57,961 nucleotides of DNA from an uncultured Eubacteriales bacterium (lineage in GTDB: Bacteria; Bacillota; Clostridia; Lachnospirales; Lachnospiraceae): contig OMWM01000007.1 of NCBI GenBank assembly GCA_900314775.1, forward strand, positions 1-57,961, in the 5' to 3' direction. Position numbers and translations under genes: made by a program. Positions 9,943 to 15,780 of the stretch are shown one piece after another. Each line of letters starts with the position of its first letter. Positions within the stretch are counted from its first letter, which is position 1. Below the pieces are notes generated by a model. It ran no database searches. It had not been told where the DNA came from and saw nothing but the letters and a program-made list of their open reading frames with translations.

Positions 9943-10257
9943 TTATTTCATCCGGATGTTGATATTAACACCGGCCGGCAGTTCGAGTCTTGAAAGAGCA
10001 TCGACTGTCTTCTGTGTCGGTGCGATGATGTCGATCAGTCTCTTGTGTGTACGCTGTTCGAACTGCTCTCTGGAATCTTTGTACTTGTGAACAGCTCTTA
10101 AGATCGTAACAACTTCCTTCTTCGTCGGAAGCGGAACCGGTCCGCTGACCTTCGCTCCTGACTTCTTAACTGTCTCAACAATCTTGTTCGCACTCTGGTC
10201 GATCAGTTTGTGATCGTACGCCTTGAGGGTGATCCTCATAACCTGCTGATTTGCCAT
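9943..10257 (-). CDS. rpsJ: 30S ribosomal protein S10 / NusE
   Basis: S10 (104 residues) is a 30S head protein that also acts as NusE in transcription antitermination. [19 protein letters not shown] and [20 protein letters not shown] are diagnostic. The ATG at 10257 was chosen because AGGAGG lies upstream (about 11 nt away across a T-rich spacer) and the length equals the family; longer in-frame reading to 10350 would run through the leader stem. First gene of the cluster. Confidence 0.96.
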   Translation of the reverse strand: MANQQVMRITLKAYDHKLIDQSANKIVETVKKSGAKVSGPVPLPTKKEVVTILRAVHKYKDSREQFEQRTHKRLIDIIAPTQKTVDALSRLELPAGVNINIRMK

Positions 10258-10492
10258 AAAAAAAGCCGCCTCCTTATTCGCACTTTTCAAATGAAGTACG
10301 ACAAGCGGTGACTGTACACTACCCCGTGTGTTCCGCATCTGTGGACACACACGCCTGATACTTGAAAAAATTCAGGATGAAATTTGTACAGTGACTTGTC
10401 GCCAGTTTTCTAACTTGACATTCGCTCCACGGAAAACCTGCGATCTTCATCGCAGCAACCTCACGCTTCATAGCTATCAATGTCACAAGCGT
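10258..10492 (-). ncRNA. Structured 5' leader of the S10 operon
   Basis: The transcript from the promoter at 10498-10526 carries about 235 nt before rpsJ. Visible pairings: 10311-10318 (ACTGTACA) with 10385-10392 (TGTACAGT), extended across an internal loop by 10300-10305 (GACAAG) with 10395-10400 (CTTGTC); inside that stem, GTGTG/CACAC plus TCC/GGA (10326-10350) and CCTGA/TCAGG (10354-10376) form two further hairpins; upstream in the RNA, TGCGAT-CTTC-ATCGCA (10439-10454) is a perfect hairpin. A multibranched fold just before rpsJ suggests an r-protein autoregulatory leader (L4 is the known regulator in E. coli), but the class is not identified. Confidence 0.65.
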
Positions 10493-10497
10493 AGATT

Positions 10498-10526
10498 ATT
10501 ATACAGGATAAAGCTGGGAAATGCAA
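10498..10526 (-). promoter_or_regulatory. Sigma-A promoter of the S10-spc operon
   Basis: On the minus strand TTGCAT (-35, 10521-10526) and TATAAT (-10, 10498-10503) are separated by 17 bp. It lies about 240 nt upstream of rpsJ and is the best promoter seen before the cluster. The divergent methyltransferase gene starts at 10653. Confidence 0.8.
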
Positions 10527-10652
10527 GCATCATGCCGGTAAAATAAAAATTTTTCTGCACTTTTTTGCAAACATTCTTCTGTCTTTCCTCGCGCCGTATT
10601 CTATGATAACATAAGGAAGACAGATTTTTGACATTAATTTCGGGAGGCACGT

Positions 10653-11519
10653 ATGTGGACAGCTGATAACTGGAGAGAATATGAAGTTCTGGATACATCC
10701 GGCGGCGAGAAGCTGGAGCGCTGGGGAGACTATATTCTGATCCGCCCCGACCCGCAGGTGATCTGGAATACAGACAGAAAGGATCCGCGCTGGCGGCGCG
10801 CCAACGGGCACTATCACCGCAGCAGCCGCGGCGGCGGCAGCTGGCAGTTCAGAGACATGCCCGGCGAATGGACGATCCGCTACGATCACCTCGGACTCCG
10901 TTTTCATTTAAAGCCGTTCAGCTTCAAGCATACCGGTCTTTTCCCGGAGCAGGCGGCGAACTGGGACTGGTTTTATGATCTGATTGACGGCAGCGGCCGC
11001 AGAATCAGCGTGCTGAACCTGTTTGCCTACACGGGCGGTGCGACCTGCGCGGCGGCGGCGGCCGGCGCCTTCGTCACACATGTCGATTCATCGAAGGGCA
11101 TGGTGCAGTGGGCCAGCGACAATGCCAGGCTGACAGGACTGCCCGGCAATTCGGTCCGCTGGATTGTCGATGACTGCACGAAGTTTGTGCAGCGTGAGAT
11201 CCGGCGCGGTCACCATTACGACGCCATCATCATGGACCCGCCGTCCTACGGGCGCGGTCCGAAGGGCGAGATCTGGAAGATCGAGGAATCAATTTTCCCG
11301 TTCATCGAGCTGTGCTGCCAGCTGCTCAGCGACCAGCCGCTCTTCTTCCTGATCAACTCCTACACCACCGGGCTGCAGCCGGCCGTGCTGACCTACATGC
11401 TCGAGACCGCCCTGCGCGGCAGGAAGAAGACGATTCTCTCCGACGAGATCGGCCTGCCGGTATCCGACAACGGGCTGATTCTGCCGTGCGGCGCCAGCGC
11501 CCGCTGCATATTTAAATAG
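10653..11519 (+). CDS. Class I SAM-dependent methyltransferase, RlmI/RlmK-like
   Basis: 288 residues. The C-terminal two thirds form a Rossmann methyltransferase: motif I is VLNLFAYTGGATCAAAAAGA (about residues 120-140), followed by THVDSSKG, and motif IV is DPPSYGRGPKG (about 193-203), the D-P-P-x-Y/F pattern of 23S rRNA cytosine and guanine methyltransferases. It lacks an obvious PUA domain, so the substrate is uncertain; a rRNA base is the likeliest. It is transcribed away from the S10 operon and ends in the terminator at 11529. High G+C with no sign of recent transfer. Confidence 0.8.
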   Translation: MWTADNWREYEVLDTSGGEKLERWGDYILIRPDPQVIWNTDRKDPRWRRANGHYHRSSRGGGSWQFRDMPGEWTIRYDHLGLRFHLKPFSFKHTGLFPEQAANWDWFYDLIDGSGRRISVLNLFAYTGGATCAAAAAGAFVTHVDSSKGMVQWASDNARLTGLPGNSVRWIVDDCTKFVQREIRRGHHYDAIIMDPPSYGRGPKGEIWKIEESIFPFIELCCQLLSDQPLFFLINSYTTGLQPAVLTYMLETALRGRKKTILSDEIGLPVSDNGLILPCGASARCIFK

Positions 11520-11528
11520 AAGAAAAAT

Positions 11529-11559
11529 ACCGGTATCCGTTTTGCATACGGATACCGGT
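11529..11559. terminator. Bidirectional terminator between methyltransferase and trxA
   Basis: A perfect 12-bp stem, ACCGGTATCCGT with ACGGATACCGGT, and a 7-nt loop. On the minus strand it is followed by TTTTT, serving trxA; on the plus strand by TTCTTTAT, serving the methyltransferase gene. Confidence 0.88.
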
Positions 11560-11583
11560 TCTTTATACTCTCTGATATTTCCG

Positions 11584-11895
11584 TCAGATCTTGATAAAAT
11601 CTTCCAGCTTGCTCTTCGGCTGCACACCGACTGTCTGTCTGACTGGTGCGCCGTCCTTGAAGAGAATCAGCGTCGGGATGCTCATGATGCCGAACTGCGC
11701 TGCAAGCTCCTGCTGCTCATCCACATTGACCTTGCCGAATTTCACTTCGCTGTGCTCCTGTGCAAGTTCCTCGACAACCGGGGAGAGCATACGGCACGGG
11801 CCGCACCATACTGCCCAGAAATCAAGCAGTACAGGCTTGTCTGAAGATGTTACCTCTGCATTGAAATTATCTTTTGTAATAACCTTGATATCCAT
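11584..11895 (-). CDS. trxA: Thioredoxin
   Basis: 103-residue thioredoxin with the W-C-G-P-C active site (C31, C34) and the cis-proline motif SIPTL. It reduces protein disulfides in the cytoplasm and must itself be reduced by a thioredoxin reductase; the likely partner is the flavoprotein at 12347-13225. Third gene of the redox operon, 14 nt after the OhrR-like regulator. Ends in the terminator at 11529. Confidence 0.96.
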   Translation of the reverse strand: MDIKVITKDNFNAEVTSSDKPVLLDFWAVWCGPCRMLSPVVEELAQEHSEVKFGKVNVDEQQELAAQFGIMSIPTLILFKDGAPVRQTVGVQPKSKLEDFIKI

Positions 11896-11909
11896 AAGAA
11901 TCTCCTTTC

Positions 11910-12350
11910 TTACATCTGATCCAGTATTTTATAAAGAAGTTTATATAAAGTCCCGGCCTCTTCCTCATCCAGCGGCATACAGCCGCACACCTGATCAGGA
12001 ATCGGATAGGCTTTTTCCTTGAGCTTATGGCCTTTCTCTGTCAGCCACACGCTTACGCAGCGCTCGTCCTCCTGGCAGCGTCTGCGCGTCAGGATGCCGC
12101 GCTCCTCGAGCTTTTTGAGAAGCGGTGTCACAGTGCCGCTGTCGAGGTAAAGCTTCCTGCACAGCTCGCCGACCGTGATGCCGTCCTGCTCCCACAGGAC
12201 CATCAGTACGATGTACTGGGTATAGGTAATGCCGAGCGGCTTCAGGTACGGCGTGTAGTCGGAAACGATCCTGCGCGAACAGGCATACAGGGGAAAACAC
12301 AGCTGGTTTTCCAGTTTCAGTTTCTCATCCGGTGTTCTGTCCACGATCAC
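11910..12350 (-). CDS. MarR-family redox regulator, OhrR-like
   Basis: 146 residues. The N-terminus LENQLCFPLYACSRRIV resembles the OhrR reactive-cysteine helix, with C18 at the peroxidatic position and a second cysteine at C24. The wing-helix DNA-binding part is GITVGELCRKLYLDSGTVTPLLKKLEERG, and tyrosines in YTPYLKPLGITYTQY are as in OhrR. Family members sense organic peroxide or other thiol stress. Further cysteines (in GELC, RRC and QVCGC) are more than OhrR usually has. Its ATG overlaps the end of the upstream flavoprotein gene (ATGA), so it is co-transcribed with the redox genes it probably controls. It could equally be MgrA/SarZ-like. Confidence 0.85.
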   Translation of the reverse strand: MIVDRTPDEKLKLENQLCFPLYACSRRIVSDYTPYLKPLGITYTQYIVLMVLWEQDGITVGELCRKLYLDSGTVTPLLKKLEERGILTRRRCQEDERCVSVWLTEKGHKLKEKAYPIPDQVCGCMPLDEEEAGTLYKLLYKILDQM

Positions 12351-13225
12351 GCCTCCTTCCCGGCACGCCGCTGGCGGTCAAGATAAGCCGCCGCTGACAG
12401 GGCTGCCACATTGCCTTCCCCGGCTGCCTTCATCAGCTGATACGGACCGCCGGTCACGTCGCCGCATGCAAAGCAGCCTTCTATATTGGTGGACATATCG
12501 CGGTCTGTCCGAATGTGTCCGTTTTCTGTTTCCAGTCCCGGTACGAGGGCATCCGGCAGGACGCTCTCCCGTAAAATGAATATGCCGTCTGCGTCGATCC
12601 GGCGCTGGTCTGTCACAAGACGTTCCGCCTTCATGCCGCCCTCGATTGCCTGCGGCTTCTCCCGCACGACCTCTATTTTCCCGTCATGCAGTACCGGTTC
12701 CTGCGCGTACAGCGGCAGATAATAGACTTTCTGCGCAAATTCTGCGAGAAATTCCGCTTCCTTCTCCTGCGCCGGTGATGATGCGATCACGGCTGCCGTC
12801 TTCTGGCGGTAGAGCGGTGCATCGCAGGTTGCGCAGTAGCTGACGCCTCGGCCGAGGAATTCCTGTTCGCCCGGATACAGCCGCTGCGGCACAACACCGG
12901 TTGCGATAATCACGGTCTTCGCCTCATAAATCTCCTGTCCGCCCTGTATGGAGAAATAATCTCCCATCGGGTAAACCATGCTGACTCTTCTGTCGGTTAT
13001 CTCGATCCCCATATCGTCGAGACTCTCGCGGTATCGGCGGTTCATCTCCTCGCCGGACACCGACGGTATTCCCAGATAATTCCTGATCTTCTCGGATTTT
13101 CCGACCTTGCCGCTGAGGTCGGCCGAACCGAGCAGAAGGATGCTCTTGTTCCTGGCTTTTGCGGTGAGCGCCGCTTCCAGTCCGCCGGGACCGGTGCCGA
13201 TAATTGCAATGTCATAAATTTTCAT
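12347..13225 (-). CDS. Thioredoxin-reductase-like flavoprotein lacking the NADPH motif
   Basis: 292 residues with the TrxB fold. FAD-binding GTGPGGLEA lies at residues 10-18, the redox CATC at 131-134, and the FAD C-terminal motif GCFACGDVTGG near 255. The segment that in NADPH-dependent enzymes reads GGGxSAxEEA is here AVIASSPAQEKEAEFLA (about 145-161), and no HRR-type 2'-phosphate site follows. These losses recall the pyridine-nucleotide-independent, ferredoxin-linked thioredoxin reductases (FFTR) and related flavoproteins of Clostridia. First gene of an operon with an OhrR-like regulator and thioredoxin, so it probably reduces TrxA. The actual electron donor is inferred, not shown. Confidence 0.82.
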   Translation of the reverse strand: MKIYDIAIIGTGPGGLEAALTAKARNKSILLLGSADLSGKVGKSEKIRNYLGIPSVSGEEMNRRYRESLDDMGIEITDRRVSMVYPMGDYFSIQGGQEIYEAKTVIIATGVVPQRLYPGEQEFLGRGVSYCATCDAPLYRQKTAAVIASSPAQEKEAEFLAEFAQKVYYLPLYAQEPVLHDGKIEVVREKPQAIEGGMKAERLVTDQRRIDADGIFILRESVLPDALVPGLETENGHIRTDRDMSTNIEGCFACGDVTGGPYQLMKAAGEGNVAALSAAAYLDRQRRAGKEA

Positions 13226-13257
13226 GGCTGCGCCCTCCTTAGCTCTTTTGTTTTGTG

Positions 13258-13292
13258 CAATTATATTTTATCAAATATTATTGTGCTGTCAA
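13258..13292 (-). promoter_or_regulatory. Palindromic operator over the redox operon promoter
   Basis: CAATTATATTT (13258-13268), TATC, AAATATTATTG (13273-13283) is an 11-bp inverted repeat with one mismatch. On the minus strand it lies just downstream of a TTGACA (-35, 13287-13292) and covers the -10 region, either AAAATA at 17 bp or TATAAT (13260-13265) at 21 bp. It starts 32 bp before the flavoprotein ATG. This is a likely binding site for the OhrR-like regulator of the same operon. Confidence 0.6.
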
Positions 13293-13319
13293 GTATTTTT
13301 CTGAAAATATTTTTTCACG

Positions 13320-13355
13320 CAAAAAGGCCGCTCACGGTAAACCCGTAAGCAGCCT
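13320..13355 (-). terminator. Terminator of the 13377 gene
   Basis: On the minus strand AAGGCTGCTTACGG pairs with CCGTGAGCGGCCTT (14 bp with two G-U pairs) around a short loop, followed by TTTTT. It lies about 22 nt after the stop of the unknown gene. Confidence 0.82.
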
Positions 13356-13376
13356 TCTTCACCTGTATGCGGCTGT

Positions 13377-13958
13377 CTATACCAGCGTATCGATATTGTC
13401 TGCCGTATAGGACGGTTCGAAATCGTCCGTGTCGCTGCCGACAAAGCCGCCGCACTGCGTGAGCACGCCGTTCATGACCTCGCGCACCTTCGCGATGTCC
13501 GCGCTGTCAAAGCTGATATCATACCATGCGCAGATTCCCTTCTGCGCAAAAAACTTCTGATCCTCCGGGTCGATGAAGCATTCCTGCGCGTCCTGGAAAA
13601 TCAGCGAATCGTAATCCATCACAACTTCCATCAGGTTGAGCTCCGGCCAGATATCCGCGGCCTCCGCATAGCTCTCCGGCACCGCCGCCTGCAGCTTCCG
13701 CGCATCCAGCGGGCGGTCGGAAAAATAATAGTAGTGCTCGATGCGGCGCACCGGCTTCTTCTGCATAATCGAGCCGAGCTTCACCGCATCGCCGCCTTTC
13801 GCGGCGTTCTTCTTCCCGGCAGTGCCTTTCGCAGAATTCTTCTTCCCGTAAGCGCCTTTGCCGGCGCCGCCCTTCTTCTTATTCTTCTTCCTTGCCGGAA
13901 TCGGATTTCCGTTCAGGTCAAGGTTCTCTACCTTCCTCGGGTCAATCTTGTCATTCAT
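13377..13958 (-). CDS. Conserved-type unknown protein with basic Lys/Gly/Ala tail
   Basis: I do not recognise this 193-residue protein. Residues 15-60 are low-complexity and strongly basic (KKNKKKGGAGKGAYGKKNSAKG), as in RNA- or DNA-binding tails; the remaining part is acidic and globular (ADIWPELNLMEVVMDYDSLIF, then a Cys at GICAWYDIS), with no membrane segment. The start at 13958 is set by GAGGTG six nt upstream; it overlaps the preceding Nudix gene by 8 nt, so the two are probably co-translated. A nucleic-acid role is speculation from the tail alone. Confidence 0.7.
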   Translation of the reverse strand: MNDKIDPRKVENLDLNGNPIPARKKNKKKGGAGKGAYGKKNSAKGTAGKKNAAKGGDAVKLGSIMQKKPVRRIEHYYYFSDRPLDARKLQAAVPESYAEAADIWPELNLMEVVMDYDSLIFQDAQECFIDPEDQKFFAQKGICAWYDISFDSADIAKVREVMNGVLTQCGGFVGSDTDDFEPSYTADNIDTLV

Positions 13959-14559
13959 CTGAAACACCTCGCAAAATCTCCGCAGTATGCCGCATGATAT
14001 AGGCCGTCATCCCCCATATCACGTAGCGCTTATAATAATAGAAGTAAACCGGCCGGCGCGCACTCCGGAAACGATAATTCCGGCCGCCCGGAATATCGCG
14101 GAACGGGAAATCCGGCCCCGGCTCCGTGCGGAATATAAAACCGTACTCCTGCGGCTGTGTGTTAAAAAAATAGTCCAGCGGGACCTCAAAAATCTCTGTC
14201 ACTTCATCTCTGGAAAAGGTCCCTTCGTAGTCCTTGATCTCACACAGAAATACGTCCACCCAGTTGTCATACATCGTCAGCAGCGTATCCATCTGTGCGA
14301 TCGGCACAACCTTCGTGCGGTCGATCACCAGTTCCTCGGAGGTCTCCCGCAGCGCATTCTCCCACGCGCTCTCGTTCTTCTCCCGCGCTCCGCCCGGCAG
14401 GCAGATCTCGCCCGGCTGCCTTCCGAGATCCGGCGAGCGCACCTCAAATAAAACCTTGACGGCGTCTTCGCGTCGGACAAGCGGAACCGTTACGGCAAAC
14501 CGCCTGTAACGGCTGTCATCGATCAGTTTTACTTCCCGTCTGCTTAATGATTCATACAT
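13951..14559 (-). CDS. Nudix hydrolase, CoA-pyrophosphatase-like
   Basis: 202 residues. The Nudix box reads GGAREKNESAWENALRETSEEL (about 77-98), with glycine, REx2EE and flanking residues intact, for Mg-dependent cleavage of X-linked nucleoside diphosphates. Directly before it, LGRQPGEICLPGG resembles the NuCoA motif (LxxHxGxxxFPGG) of CoA/acyl-CoA pyrophosphatases, though the histidine is replaced. Substrate is therefore uncertain. It overlaps the next gene and has its own promoter-like sequence upstream. Confidence 0.82.
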   Translation of the reverse strand: MYESLSRREVKLIDDSRYRRFAVTVPLVRREDAVKVLFEVRSPDLGRQPGEICLPGGAREKNESAWENALRETSEELVIDRTKVVPIAQMDTLLTMYDNWVDVFLCEIKDYEGTFSRDEVTEIFEVPLDYFFNTQPQEYGFIFRTEPGPDFPFRDIPGGRNYRFRSARRPVYFYYYKRYVIWGMTAYIMRHTAEILRGVSDE

Positions 14560-14594
14560 TTGTCGTTTTCAGCTCTCCGAATTCTTTTTCCTAT

Positions 14595-14624
14595 ACTATA
14601 GCATACCGCGGGGGCCGCCCGCAA
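14595..14624 (-). promoter_or_regulatory. Possible promoter of the Nudix gene
   Basis: On the minus strand TTGCGG (14619-14624), an 18-bp spacer, and TATAGT (14595-14600), 36 nt before the Nudix ATG. The -35 is imperfect. Confidence 0.42.
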
Positions 14625-14668
14625 TCGTGCAGGTGCGGCGATCACGCGCCGGCGGCGGATGCGGGGCG

Positions 14669-14784
14669 CCCGCAGAAGTGTTCTGCCTTTCGCCGATTTG
14701 ACGCGGCGGCCCGCAGAAATGCTCCGCTTATTGCCGATTTGGCAAGGCGGCCCGCAGGCTTTTCCGCTCTGCGGGCTGCCTCCC
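14669..14784. repeat. 41-bp GC-rich tandem repeat downstream of spo0A
   Basis: CCCGCAG recurs at 14669, 14710 and 14751, an exact 41-bp period; two units are nearly complete (CGCAGAA, a C/T-rich stretch, then GCCGATTTG and GCGG) and a third is partial. CCCGCAG of the last unit can pair with CTGCGGG at 14775-14781, so the array can also form a hairpin after the spo0A stop. The remaining 14560-14668 is GC-rich with no gene recognised. Confidence 0.7.
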
Positions 14785-15597
14785 TCACGCTCCCGGCCAC
14801 CGTTCCGGCTGGTGCTCCCTTTCATACCGGAGCCGGTCCGACACAAGGGCGATCAGCTCGCTGTTGGTCGCCCTCCCCTTCGGAAAAACCGTATCGCAGC
14901 GGAGCACTTCTCTGACCCGTTCCTCTCCTCCCCGCTGCCACGCGGCCGTGATCGCGTGGCGGATTGCCCGCTCCACGCAGCTCGGCGCCGTCTGATTCAT
15001 TCTGGCCACTGCCGGATACAGAACCTTCGTCACAGACTCCAGCAGTGACGGCTGCTCCACCGATATCACAACCGCATCCCGCAGATACAGATATCCTTTC
15101 ATATGCACCGGCACACCGATGCGCTGCAGAAGTGCGGAAGCCTCCTCTTCCAGACTGCGCCCGCCGCGCACCTGAACCGGCCGCATGAACACAGGGCTTT
15201 TCATATTCTGTTCATTCCTGCTGCCGGCTGCCTGATGCACATGCCTGCACACCATACCCGCATCATACGGCTTCATAATATAGTAGGAAGCGCCGTACCG
15301 GAAGGCGCTTCTGATCACCGCATCCCGCCCGACGGCGGAAATGACGATGACCGCCGGTTTTCCGGGCATCGCCGCATCTCTCGAGAGCATCTGCAGCAGA
15401 TCCATCCCGTCCATCTTAGGCATCACCAGATCTGTCAGGACAACATCCGGCTGCAGCCGGTGAATCAGTCTCCAGGCTTCCAGCCCGTTCTCTGCCTGTC
15501 CAAGTACCTCAATCTCCCCATCCGATTCCAGTACGCTCAGCAGCTGACGGCGTACGGATTCGTCGTCATCCGCAATAACCGCCGTGATCTTCTTCAT
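14785..15597 (-). CDS. spo0A: Sporulation response regulator Spo0A
   Basis: 270 residues. The receiver domain (1-125) has the acidic pocket DDD at 10-12, the phospho-acceptor D56 in LTDLVMPKMDG, and MKPYD with the conserved lysine. The C-terminal Spo0A effector domain (about 150-255) has GVPVHMKGYLYLRDAV, SVTKVLYPAVA and the recognition helix region PSCVERAIRHAITAAW, then the terminal TNSELIALVSDRLR. Spo0A binds 0A boxes to switch transcription at the start of sporulation or solvent shift. Usual Clostridia order (next to spoIVB) is not seen; here it stands alone between the Nudix gene and rpoC. It has a short polar tail after the family end. Confidence 0.93.
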   Translation of the reverse strand: MKKITAVIADDDESVRRQLLSVLESDGEIEVLGQAENGLEAWRLIHRLQPDVVLTDLVMPKMDGMDLLQMLSRDAAMPGKPAVIVISAVGRDAVIRSAFRYGASYYIMKPYDAGMVCRHVHQAAGSRNEQNMKSPVFMRPVQVRGGRSLEEEASALLQRIGVPVHMKGYLYLRDAVVISVEQPSLLESVTKVLYPAVARMNQTAPSCVERAIRHAITAAWQRGGEERVREVLRCDTVFPKGRATNSELIALVSDRLRYEREHQPERWPGA

Positions 15598-15689
15598 TCA
15601 TACCCCCTCCTGACCGAAAACGACATAATGGCAGATAATAAAATTATAGTTCGAATTCCCCGGTATAAAACTATCAATATCCGCAGTTC

Positions 15690-15704
15690 CTCCAATATTT
15701 GGAG
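15690..15704. promoter_or_regulatory. Palindrome upstream of spo0A
   Basis: CTCCAA-TAT-TTGGAG is a perfect 6-bp inverted repeat, about 95 bp before the spo0A start and between it and the rpoC terminator. A TATAAT lies closer to the gene (about 15645-15650, minus strand) without a convincing -35. The palindrome may be an operator; no known binding site was matched. Confidence 0.35.
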
Positions 15705-15726
15705 ACATTAGCGAAATCATATAAAA

Positions 15727-15760
15727 AACCGCTGGTTTTTCACCCGAAAAACCAGCGGTT
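15727..15760 (-). terminator. Terminator of rpoBC
   Basis: A perfect 14-bp stem, AACCGCTGGTTTTT with AAAAACCAGCGGTT, and a 6-nt loop. On the minus strand it is followed by TTTTTTAT. It lies 21 nt after the rpoC stop. Confidence 0.93.
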
Positions 15761-15780
15761 CCCATCTGTTTTATATTATA

